Shown here: positions 1 through 5,070 of the stretch, one piece after another
How positions within the stretch are numbered: position 1 is the first letter of the stretch
Layout: every line of letters begins with the position of its first letter
Assembly: GCA_001828295.1 (NCBI GenBank)
Contig: MHYI01000115.1
Span: 340-5,409, forward strand
Direction: 5' to 3'
DNA: 5,070 nt
DNA from: Planctomycetes bacterium RBG_16_41_13
GTDB lineage: Bacteria; Planctomycetota; Brocadiia; Brocadiales; Brocadiaceae
Program-made: the position numbers and the translations under genes
The notes under the pieces: generated by a model
Databases searched by the model: none
Told to the model about the DNA's origin: nothing
What the model saw: only the letters and a program-made list of their open reading frames with translations

Positions 1-71
1 TCCAGCTCACTGCTGCATCCTGCGTCTTTGTGGAGGATGTCGTCTATATTCTTGAAGGTTTGTTCAAACAA
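1..71 (-). CDS. hsdM: Type I restriction-modification DNA methylase subunit HsdM, N-terminal fragment (runs off left edge)
   Basis: Only the first 23 codons are in the window; the gene continues past position 1. Read leftward from 71 they include FEQTFKNIDDIL and KDAGCSSEL, which I recognise as the start of the HsdM N-terminal helical domain; in the family this is followed by a stretch like DYxEQTSWxLFLKYL, which would lie outside. HsdM is the cytoplasmic SAM-dependent adenine methyltransferase subunit of type I R-M complexes and works with HsdS (specificity) and HsdR (translocase/nuclease). I chose the TTG at 71-69 because a GGGAG ribosome-binding site lies 8 nt upstream, the family match begins one residue later, and the frame has no ATG before its upstream stop at 113-115 (TGA). 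The R and S subunits cannot be seen. The family call rests on a short but distinctive stretch, recognised from memory. Confidence 0.8.
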   Translation of the reverse strand, partial: MFEQTFKNIDDILHKDAGCSSEL

Positions 72-79
72 GGCAATTT

Positions 80-84
80 CTCCC
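80..84 (-). promoter_or_regulatory. Ribosome-binding site of the hsdM fragment
   Basis: GGGAG on the minus strand, 8 nt before the TTG codon at 71-69. It decides the non-ATG start, since an in-frame ATT at 77-75 would be only 2 nt away. Confidence 0.65.
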
Positions 85-105
85 GGGTAAAAATATTTTC
101 TCTTG

Positions 106-120
106 CTTCGACAGGCTCAG
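106..120 (+). repeat. REP-like motif CTTCGACAGGCTCAG
   Basis: The 15-mer CTTCGACAGGCTCAG lies 35 bp upstream of the hsdM start, between it and the transposase remnant. I recognise it as one arm of a dispersed intergenic palindrome common in many environmental genomes. When wrongly translated on the minus strand it gives the familiar spurious peptide AEPVEAR. A related version with the same CTTCG and GCTCAG blocks lies at 4927-4946. That it is a genome-wide repeat is recalled, not shown within this window. Confidence 0.55.
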
Positions 121-138
121 CAACCGGTGCGTCCGGCA

Positions 139-219
139 TTAAAGGGCGTGATTGGGGCATAGCATAATTCTGCCGACATAGCATGCGACTGGAACTACCA
201 CGCGAGCAATCCTGGCTAT
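139..219 (-). pseudogene. Degenerate remnant of a REP-associated tyrosine (Y1/HUH) transposase, RAYT
   Basis: Read leftward from 219 the codons give IARIARVVVP, matching the conserved RAYT/TnpA_REP N-terminus (MARIARVVxPGxPHH). The initiating ATG appears mutated to ATA (219-217). The match then breaks off. About ten codons later the DNA at 166-147 reads TATGCTATGCCCCAATCACG, which resembles the codons for the HUH motif region YCLMPNHVH with one extra C, and the frame ends at TAA 141-139. In an intact RAYT the two motifs are roughly 40-50 residues further apart, so this copy has an internal deletion, a frameshift and a lost start and cannot be functional. RAYTs mobilise or process REP palindromes in trans. 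The N-terminal match is fairly persuasive; the HUH match is weaker. Confidence 0.6.
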
Positions 220-281
220 GGGGAATCTTAGCTGTTTTTCAACATTGAGGCAATAATTAAGTATGGCGTCCCCGTAATTCC
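139..281 (-). mobile_element. Remnant of an IS200-like/RAYT element with one terminal sequence
   Basis: The element comprises the transposase remnant (139-219), a 5' leader, and a terminal-like sequence at about 255-280 containing ATTAAGTATGGCGTCCCC followed by GTAATT. I recall near-identical sequences (minus-strand form ACGGGGACxCCATACTTAATT) just upstream of RAYT-type transposase genes in many genomes, in the same order and orientation as here. The other end is not identifiable; it may be the REP-like motif at 106-120 or lie in the deleted part. The element sits immediately after the permease stop codon, so its insertion probably defined the right border of the restriction locus. Confidence 0.5.
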
Positions 282-285
282 CGCC

Positions 286-1152
286 CTAAAACAAGACAAT
301 TACAATAACTCCGGCAATCATTACCATCCCTCCGACAAGCCGTTCGGCAATATTTTTTTCTTTAAACAAAATTGCCCCATAGAGAATGCCGAAAAGGAGG
401 CTTGTCCTTTTCACCGAGATGAAATAGGGGACTTCTGTTAGTGTCACCGCGTAGAAGTGGCTGACCGTTGAAAACACGATCAACAACCCTATTAAAATAA
501 AGAGAGAGAGATGAGAACTCAGCGGCTGTCTTATTTTGCCGTTGTTTTTCCACAGAAGAAGAGGAAAAAGAACTAACGACAGGAATGGAAAATAGGTTGC
601 TGAAAAAAACAACGGGCTGGAATGCTGGATCGCCAATTTTCCCAAATTGGAGGTAATGCTGTAGATAAAGGCGACAATGATCATGTAAACGGAGCCGCGC
701 TCCCTCAAAATTGCCTTAAACGGCTGCAATATTCCCTGCCGGCTCATTTTTGCATTAAGCAAATACGCCCCCAATGTGACAAGCAGTACACCAATAATGC
801 CATGCTTATGCAGCCTTTCGCCAAGGATGATATTTGAGGTTACTATTAAAAACCCCGGGGTTAATGCAAGGAAAGGCAATGTCATTGACAACGGTGAAAT
901 TTTTATCGCCTTCATATACAATATGAGTGCGGTTGTCTCCAACGGGACAAGGAAGATGAGAATAAGAAAAAAGGTGTGGTCCAGTGTTGGTATTTCTATG
1001 AAAGGCAGGAAACACAGCAAAAACGGAGAGGCAAAGCCAATGCGCACCCATAAAACGATATACTCGTTTTTTTCTTTTAGAACCTTTTTGCTCAGTGCAT
1101 CAGCGGTTGCCACGCAAAATGCACAAAAGAGCGAAATGAAAAGCCAATTCAA
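286..1152 (-). CDS. EamA/DMT-family inner-membrane transporter
   Basis: A 288-residue, very hydrophobic protein with the two-fold EamA architecture: two five-helix repeats, about ten membrane spans (roughly 2-22, 31-51, 60-80, 87-109, 117-134, 153-173, 179-200, 212-233, 241-263, 270-288). The half-ending motifs are typical: LTPGFLIVTSNIILGERL (97-114) in repeat 1 and VKRTSLLFGILYGAILFKEK (247-266) in repeat 2. Family members export or exchange amino acids, nucleosides, sugars or other small metabolites; the substrate cannot be read from sequence. The start is TTG (1152-1150), overlapping the upstream stop as TTGA; NWLF is the usual family opening and no nearby ATG fits. An AGGA at 1167-1164, 11 nt upstream, may serve as ribosome-binding site, but translation is probably coupled to the upstream gene. 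Length is normal and there is no sign of damage. It is last in the operon. Confidence 0.88.
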   Translation of the reverse strand: MNWLFISLFCAFCVATADALSKKVLKEKNEYIVLWVRIGFASPFLLCFLPFIEIPTLDHTFFLILIFLVPLETTALILYMKAIKISPLSMTLPFLALTPGFLIVTSNIILGERLHKHGIIGVLLVTLGAYLLNAKMSRQGILQPFKAILRERGSVYMIIVAFIYSITSNLGKLAIQHSSPLFFSATYFPFLSLVLFPLLLWKNNGKIRQPLSSHLSLFILIGLLIVFSTVSHFYAVTLTEVPYFISVKRTSLLFGILYGAILFKEKNIAERLVGGMVMIAGVIVIVLF

Positions 1153-1637
1153 GGGAGCTTATATCCTATTTTGCGCAATAGTTGTCTTCTGTCCAGAATA
1201 TCTTTTCCAGTTTCGGTACCCACCGGACTATATCCGTCAACCACGCCGATTATCCCGTTCCCCTGTGCTGTTTTGGCCACAATAACCTGAAGGGGATTGG
1301 CAGTAGCGCAAAAAACAGTACACACCTCCGGGCATAATTTCAGGGCATTTAATACATTTATGGGATATGCATCTTTCATTAGGATCACAAAGGTATGGCC
1401 TGCGGCGATGTTTTTCGCATTTCTTGCGGACGTCTCCTTCAGATGGTCATCGTTCCCCTCGATTCTTATAAGCCTGGGGCCGGAAGCTTCGCAAAACGCA
1501 ATGCCAAATTTTATTCCAGGCGCTGCATTTATAAGGATTTCGTAAATATCCTCTGCCGTTTTGATGAAATGGGTCTGGCCGATTATTATATTTGCCCCTT
1601 CCGGCATCTCCATTGTTATTGCCATTGTTTCAACCAT
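1149..1637 (-). CDS. Adenosine-specific kinase family protein (PF04008 type)
   Basis: A 162-residue soluble, cytoplasmic protein without signal or membrane segments. Nearly all of it matches the small 'ancient conserved domain' family whose archaeal member PAE2307 was described from its structure as an adenosine-specific kinase with a stably phosphorylated histidine. Visible family blocks are IIIGQTHFIKTAEDIYE (17-33), GIKFGIAFCEASGPRLIR.EGND (41-63), AAGHTFVILMKDAYPINVLNALK (78-100, with His81 the candidate phosphohistidine), CTVFCATANPLQVIVA (106-121) and GVVDGYSP (131-138). Full length (about 160 residues) is usual for the family. The ATG lies 3 nt after the stop of the second M16 gene, and its 3' end overlaps the permease start. 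Met5 is an alternative start, but Met1 fits the family N-terminus better. The biological role is poorly established even for characterised members, so the enzymatic name should be used with caution. Confidence 0.87.
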   Translation of the reverse strand: MVETMAITMEMPEGANIIIGQTHFIKTAEDIYEILINAAPGIKFGIAFCEASGPRLIRIEGNDDHLKETSARNAKNIAAGHTFVILMKDAYPINVLNALKLCPEVCTVFCATANPLQVIVAKTAQGNGIIGVVDGYSPVGTETGKDILDRRQLLRKIGYKLP

Positions 1638-1640
1638 GGT

Positions 1641-3173
1641 TTATTCAGCCTTGTTTTTTGCGTTCTTTGAGGATATTTCCGGAGGTTGTTCCAATAAGAC
1701 CTCGTTGACCTTGCCGAAAGTGTCAAGCGGTTTGTCAAATTTATCCTTATTTCCAACAACAAGGATGGAGATTTTATCCGGGTGTAAATGTTTTTGCGCC
1801 ACCCTTTTTATGTCTTCAGCAGACACAGCCTGGATATTATTCACATACGTTTCCAGATAGTCGAGCGGCAGGCCTTCGTATTCAATATCAACCATTTGCG
1901 CAACAATGCTCGCGCTCGTCGTAAAACGGAAAACAAACTGATTTAAGAAGGTCTCTTTGGCATGCGTTAATTCTTCATTGTCTACCGGTGTGGCGCGCAT
2001 TCTTTCGATTTCCTCCAGCGCAATTGAAATAGCGCGATGGGTGGATTCCAGTTTGGTCTGGCACATTACATAAAACATGCCAAGGTCCTGCGATGTTTGA
2101 AAACTGCTAAATGCTGAATAAGCAAGCCCTTCATCGGAACGTATCCTGCTGGTTATTCGGGCATTAAACCCGCCGCCGCCCAGAATAAAATTCATAATCT
2201 CAATGGGGAAATAGTCAGGGCTCCTCCTGTGTATTCCCAGGTGCCCCATAATGACGTTTGCCTGACTGATGTCTTTATATACGTAGTTTACCGATTTGTT
2301 TAGTTCGTATTTGACCTTTGGTATATCAGGGATAATATTTTTCCCCTTTTCCCATCCCTTAAAAATCTCATTCAATTTCTTAATCATCGCTTTCCGGTCA
2401 AAATCACCGGAAATTCCAATTATTATATTGTTCGGACGGAAAAATTTTTTATGAAAGGCAATCATGTCGTTTCGCGTAATTTTTTCTATGGATTCCAGAG
2501 TGCCGTCCACCCTTCTGCTGTACGGATGATTACTTTCATAGAGCATCTTGCGAAATTCTCTCCCTGCGATTTGCTGTGGCCGGTCGTTTTCCCTTCGGAT
2601 GGATTCAATGGCTTCATCCTTTTCCATCCTTATTTTGTCTTCGGGAAATGCGGGATTTCTCAGCACGTCGGCAAAAATCCTCAACCCCTTGTCCATGTCT
2701 TTTTTAAGCACGGAAAGGCTTGCGCCGCCCGACTCTCTGCCTATAGAAGTCTCCACAGAGGCTGCTATGAATTCCAGTTCCTCATTCATTTTGTCAGGCG
2801 GCATGGATACCGTGCCACCGCTCCGCATAACATCTCCCGTCAAACTTGCCAGCCCGGCCTTTTCCGCTGGTTCATAAATAGCCCCCGTTCTGATGCGTGC
2901 CGTTACATTTATAATCGGTAAATCATGATTTTCCAGCAAGTAAAGAATTACGCCGTTATCCAACTCCAACCTCTCTGCCTTTGGAGGATTAAAGCCGAGA
3001 GGTGCAAATTTAAATTTTGATAGTATCCTTGATCCTTCGGATTTAGGCTCGCCGGAGGAGGGGTGTACCTCTTTTTGGTGCTCCGCACGGAGCGTCCGGA
3101 AATTGTTTATGGAAAAAACACCTACGAAACAGACTACACATATAATAAGATGCTGATATATTTTTATGCTCAC
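1641..3173 (-). CDS. M16-family peptidase-like subunit lacking the zinc motif (R/Y subunit of a heterodimer)
   Basis: 510 residues with two M16 domains: N-terminal about 62-285, C-terminal about 300-490. Where active members have HxxEH, this protein has SLTGD (110-114, in GLASLTGDVMRSGG), so all zinc and catalytic residues are gone. The C-terminal domain keeps the glycine-rich loop GGGGF (332-336) and RIRSDEGLAYS with Arg345 and Tyr352, the R/Y pair that binds substrate in bacterial M16 heterodimers. The N-terminus has a hydrophobic stretch (about 9-22, LIICVVCFVGVFSI) after a basic start, a signal peptide or anchor, placing it in the periplasm; no clear lipobox or AxA site is seen. The start is GTG (3173-3171), overlapping the previous stop as GTGA, with GGGGAG 8 nt upstream. 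It surely pairs with the zinc-bearing product of the adjacent gene. The tail from about 491 is polar and probably disordered. Confidence 0.9.
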   Translation of the reverse strand: MSIKIYQHLIICVVCFVGVFSINNFRTLRAEHQKEVHPSSGEPKSEGSRILSKFKFAPLGFNPPKAERLELDNGVILYLLENHDLPIINVTARIRTGAIYEPAEKAGLASLTGDVMRSGGTVSMPPDKMNEELEFIAASVETSIGRESGGASLSVLKKDMDKGLRIFADVLRNPAFPEDKIRMEKDEAIESIRRENDRPQQIAGREFRKMLYESNHPYSRRVDGTLESIEKITRNDMIAFHKKFFRPNNIIIGISGDFDRKAMIKKLNEIFKGWEKGKNIIPDIPKVKYELNKSVNYVYKDISQANVIMGHLGIHRRSPDYFPIEIMNFILGGGGFNARITSRIRSDEGLAYSAFSSFQTSQDLGMFYVMCQTKLESTHRAISIALEEIERMRATPVDNEELTHAKETFLNQFVFRFTTSASIVAQMVDIEYEGLPLDYLETYVNNIQAVSAEDIKRVAQKHLHPDKISILVVGNKDKFDKPLDTFGKVNEVLLEQPPEISSKNAKNKAE

Positions 3174-4675
3174 TTTGCATTCTCCCCATTTTCTTTCTTA
3201 ACCAACATAGCAACGGTACGGTTTTTCTTTATCAGATATTTCTTTGCAACCCTTGTGACATCCTCAGCAGTGACTTCACTTACTTTTTCCAGAAAGGTAT
3301 TAATAAACTTCCAGTCGGAAATAATCTCATAATGTCCTATCTCGCTGGCAAGGCCGGAGGCGCTTTCCAGCCTCCGTATAAAACCTGCCTCCAGTTGATT
3401 TTTAATCTTTTGCAACTCCCATTCAGACGGAGGCTTGGTTTTGAGCAATTCTATTTCTTCATAAAACGCCGCCTCTACCTCTTCAACGGTATGAGGGGCT
3501 CTGGGGGCGGCATAAAAGGTAAAGGTTTCCGGAAATCTTCCGACACCAATGCCTGCATTTGCCATTACTGCAATTCGCTTTCCCTCGATCATTGATTTAT
3601 ACAAACGTGATGTTCTTCCGTCAGAAAGAAGGGTACTCAATACATCCAATGCATAGATGTCAGGGTGGTCTATGCCCGAAATGTGATAGGAAATAGCCAT
3701 ATACGGGTTGGAATCAAACTCCACCTCTATCCGCCGCTCTCCCTTTTGCTCAGGCTCAGCGGTCTTAACTTTCGGCGGGTCAGACTGGCGGGGAATATCG
3801 CCAAAATATTTTTCAATCAGTTTTATTGCATCATCCTGCTTAAAGTTGCCTACCATCACAATCACTGCATTATTCGGGGTATAATACTGTTCAAAATATC
3901 CGGCGGTTTCCGCCTTTGTTATATTTAGAATATCAGAACTCCATCCTATCGTGGGCCAACGATAGGGATGTGCAATGAATGTTACCGCATTAAGCTGTTC
4001 TATTAATGCGCCAAACGGGCTTGTTTCTGTTCTTGTCCGCCGCTCTTCCATTACAACGTCACGCTCGGAATAGAATTCCCTTAATACGCGGTTTTTCATT
4101 CGGTCTGATTCGATAAAAGCCCACAACTCCAGTTTATTTGCGGGAATGTTACAGATATAGAACGTGCCGTCAGAAGATGTTGCGGCATTTAATTCAACCG
4201 CGCCATGTCGCAGGTAAAGGGAAAATATTTCATCCTTTACCGCCAAATCCCGCAGTTTTTCCCTTGTCGTTTCCAATGCTTTTTCTAATGCGGCAATCTT
4301 TTCATTGTCCCTGGTTTCTTTTCCGGTTTCCCATGCAATTTCTGCTACCAGCGTGTCTTCTTTTTCAAGCAGCGGTTTTTCGGCGGCATAATCTTTCGTT
4401 CCGAATATTTTTGTTCCCTTAAACATCATGTGTTCGAAGAGATGAGAAACGCCGGTAATACCAGGCCTTTCATCCACAGAACCTACCCGGAAATTAATCC
4501 GAAGGCAGACAATAGGCACCTCGTGTTTCTCCAGCATAAGCAGCTTTAAGCCGTTCCCGAGAACGTGTTCCTTTACGTCTAATTTGAGCGGATTGGCAGG
4601 TGCCTTCAGTGAAACAAGGAAGATAACCAAAAAATTTACGATTGCAAAAGATATGAGACGTTTCGTTTGTGCCAT
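3170..4675 (-). CDS. M16-family zinc metallopeptidase, catalytic subunit (periplasmic)
   Basis: 501 residues with an N-terminal signal peptide: basic start, hydrophobic core about 8-22, likely cleavage after APA (25-27). The inverted zinc motif HLFEH is at 78-82 within GVSHLFEHMMFKGT; His78 and His82 bind zinc and Glu81 is the catalytic base. The third ligand is probably Glu210 in ERDVVMEERR (204-213). Between motif and ligand lies a charged helical, probably coiled-coil insertion (about 97-155), which is why the spacing exceeds the classical 75 or so residues; many bacterial M16 relatives of this subgroup share it. The C-terminal M16 domain (about 310-490) includes LLSDGRTSRLYKSM. Such enzymes form a chamber that degrades unfolded peptides, and bacterial pairs work as heterodimers with an inactive partner, here the next gene. 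ATG start with GGGAG 10 nt upstream; first gene of the operon. Specific substrate unknown. Confidence 0.93.
   Translation of the reverse strand: MAQTKRLISFAIVNFLVIFLVSLKAPANPLKLDVKEHVLGNGLKLLMLEKHEVPIVCLRINFRVGSVDERPGITGVSHLFEHMMFKGTKIFGTKDYAAEKPLLEKEDTLVAEIAWETGKETRDNEKIAALEKALETTREKLRDLAVKDEIFSLYLRHGAVELNAATSSDGTFYICNIPANKLELWAFIESDRMKNRVLREFYSERDVVMEERRTRTETSPFGALIEQLNAVTFIAHPYRWPTIGWSSDILNITKAETAGYFEQYYTPNNAVIVMVGNFKQDDAIKLIEKYFGDIPRQSDPPKVKTAEPEQKGERRIEVEFDSNPYMAISYHISGIDHPDIYALDVLSTLLSDGRTSRLYKSMIEGKRIAVMANAGIGVGRFPETFTFYAAPRAPHTVEEVEAAFYEEIELLKTKPPSEWELQKIKNQLEAGFIRRLESASGLASEIGHYEIISDWKFINTFLEKVSEVTAEDVTRVAKKYLIKKNRTVAMLVKKENGENAK
3182..3187 (-). promoter_or_regulatory. Ribosome-binding site of the second M16 gene
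   Basis: GGGGAG on the minus strand, inside the last codons of the upstream M16 gene and 8 nt before the GTG at 3173-3171. It supports this GTG as the start and implies independent re-initiation as well as coupling. Confidence 0.75.
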
Positions 4676-4685
4676 TTTATACGTA

Positions 4686-4690
4686 CTCCC
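4686..4690 (-). promoter_or_regulatory. Ribosome-binding site of the first M16 gene
   Basis: GGGAG on the minus strand, 10 nt before the ATG at 4675-4673. The spacing is slightly long but it is the only purine-rich match in the leader next to the start. Confidence 0.6.
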
Positions 4691-4737
4691 GGTTATTTAT
4701 CTGATAAAAATATAGAGAATGGTTTTTAAAATATCTG

Positions 4738-4765
4738 ATTATAAAAAACATGGCGTCCGTGCCAA
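4738..4765 (-). promoter_or_regulatory. Sigma-70-type promoter for the four-gene operon
   Basis: On the minus strand TTGGCA (4765-4760, five of six to the -35 consensus) is followed after 16 bp by TATAAT (4743-4738, six of six). Transcription would start near 4730 and give a leader of about 55 nt before the first M16 ATG. The surroundings are AT-rich. No operator or riboswitch-like structure was recognised in the leader. Whether the host uses a standard sigma-70 is assumed. Confidence 0.65.
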
Positions 4766-4843
4766 AAATTTCTTTACAGAAAACATGAACACTGTCTGTC
4801 AATATCAAATTAAGAAGAAAACTACCTTTTTCATTCTAAAAGG

Positions 4844-4858
4844 AAAGCCGGCTTTTTT
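4844..4858. terminator. Palindrome AAAGCCGGCTTT followed by T's, possible weak terminator
   Basis: AAAGCCGGCTTT (4844-4855) is a perfect 12-bp inverted repeat and is followed on the plus strand by further T's (run 4853-4858). Without a spacer the hairpin would need a CCGG loop on an AT-rich 4-bp stem, so it is weak as a rho-independent terminator. On the minus strand it would fall downstream of a gene beyond the right edge, but the T run there is broken. It could instead be a protein-binding palindrome. Confidence 0.25.
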
Positions 4859-4911
4859 GCAACGTAAATTTTAAAACACACCTTTTCTATAAATGTTGTA
4901 GAAGGAGTAAC

Positions 4912-4963
4912 CACAGATTACACAGACTTCGTCGTGAGCTCAGTCGAACGATTGCACAGATTA
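4912..4963. repeat. CACAGATTA 9-bp tandem repeat interrupted by a 25-bp palindromic insert
   Basis: CACAGATTA occurs at 4912-4920 and 4955-4963, with a split unit between: CACAGA at 4921-4926 and TTG at 4952-4954. Removing 4927-4951 restores three head-to-tail 9-bp units. Such CACAGATTA arrays are, from memory, common intergenic repeats in several bacterial phyla. No coding frame is affected. Confidence 0.7.
4927..4951. repeat. REP-like imperfect palindrome with core TGAGCTCA
   Basis: The insert begins CTTCGTCG, has the perfect 8-bp palindrome TGAGCTCA at its centre (4934-4941), and ends GTCGAACGA. The flanks TTCG and CGAA also pair, with a T-T mismatch and a bulged G between. It shares CTTCG and GCTCAG with the motif at 106-120, in the same orientation but with six instead of four bases between the blocks. 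Confidence 0.6.
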
Positions 4964-5070
4964 AAAAATTAAATATTCGTATTTCACCATCCTACTTTTT
5001 CAAAAAACGAAGGTGTTAATAATTTTACCGAAAATGAGTCTTGAATAAAGGATGTATTCTGTGTTAGCAT

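Larger units (their letters stand above)
72..285. other. Intergenic region between the permease 3' end and hsdM
   Basis: About 214 bp with no intact gene. It holds the hsdM ribosome-binding site, the REP-like motif and the RAYT remnant. I see no clear rho-independent terminator after the permease stop at 286-288. The only inverted repeat nearby, GGCG/CGCC (265-268 with 282-285), is short, has a long loop and no T run. Whether the operon transcript reads through into hsdM is therefore open. No strong promoter for hsdM was recognised. Confidence 0.6.
4676..5070. other. Intergenic region upstream of the operon
   Basis: About 395 AT-rich bases without a convincing gene. They contain the operon leader and promoter, the AAAGCCGGCTTT palindrome and the interrupted CACAGATTA repeat. 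The last 90 bases show nothing I can support. A 28-codon minus-strand frame from 5070 to a TGA at 4986-4984 is open to the edge, but a second minus frame is also open over most of the same stretch and neither resembles a known protein. Confidence 0.6.

Noticed and set aside
3..164. Plus-strand frame open from the left edge to TAA at 162-164 (54 codons)
   Set aside because: It is antisense to the recognisable HsdM start and runs through the REP-like motif and the transposase remnant; its translation resembles nothing known.
53..165. Minus-strand 37-codon ORF from ATG at 165 that includes the peptide PVAEPVEAREN
   Set aside because: AEPVEAR is the familiar spurious translation of the CTTCGACAGGCTCAG repeat, and the frame overlaps the hsdM start out of phase.
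265..285. GGCG/CGCC inverted repeat just after the permease stop as a terminator
   Set aside because: Only 4 bp of stem, a 13-nt loop and no T run on the minus strand; it more likely belongs to the element end.
776..1285. Plus-strand 169-codon ORF
   Set aside because: It lies antisense to the permease and kinase-family genes, which have clear family matches, and shows no recognisable domain.
2451..2921. Plus-strand 156-codon ORF opposite the second M16 gene
   Set aside because: Shadow frame of a well-supported M16 coding sequence, with no domain and no ribosome-binding site noticed.
4984..5070. Minus-strand frame of 28 codons from the right edge to TGA, possibly the end of an upstream gene
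   Set aside because: Too short to separate from chance, no family resemblance, and another minus frame is also open over most of the stretch.
5041..5070. Possible rightward promoter (TTGAAT...TAGCAT) and an ATG at 5052 near the right edge
   Set aside because: Both hexamers are poor matches, and the purines before the ATG directly abut it, leaving no spacing for a ribosome-binding site.

Overview
The window holds a compact leftward (minus-strand) operon of four genes, between two non-coding stretches that carry mobile-element debris and short repeats. At the far left edge is the first part of a fifth leftward gene. The predicted secreted M16 pair and Gram-negative-style signal sequences suggest a Gram-negative bacterium. 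The moderate GC, CACAGATTA-type intergenic tandem repeats and CTTCG...GCTCAG palindromes remind me of anammox planctomycete (Brocadia/Kuenenia-like) or deltaproteobacterial genomes. That is an impression, not a demonstrated assignment.

Right to left: 4676-5070 has no convincing gene. It holds a good sigma-70-type promoter for the operon (TTGGCA-16-TATAAT, 4738-4765), a GC-centred palindrome followed by T's (4844-4858), and a 9-bp tandem repeat (CACAGATTA) interrupted by a 25-bp palindromic REP-like insert (4912-4963). Then come: an M16 zinc peptidase with an intact HLFEH motif (4675-3170); a second M16 protein that lacks the zinc motif but keeps the substrate-binding R...GLAY motif (3173-1641); a PF04008-type adenosine-specific kinase family protein (1637-1149); and a 10-helix EamA/DMT permease (1152-286). 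Junctions are a GTGA overlap, a 3-nt gap and a TTGA overlap, so the four genes are almost certainly co-transcribed and partly translationally coupled.

The two M16 proteins very likely form one periplasmic heterodimeric peptidase, one subunit supplying zinc chemistry and the other the R/Y substrate clamp. How the cytoplasmic kinase-family protein and the inner-membrane permease relate to the peptidase is unknown. A peptide/metabolite salvage module is only a guess.

Left of the operon, 72-285 is a decayed mobile-element border. A degenerate, internally deleted piece of a REP-associated Y1/HUH transposase (RAYT) reading IARIARVVVP sits next to a terminal-like sequence (ATTAAGTATGGCGTCCCCGTAATT region) and a REP-like CTTCGACAGGCTCAG motif. 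Beyond it, positions 71-1 encode the first 23 residues of a type I restriction-modification methylase subunit (HsdM), starting at TTG.
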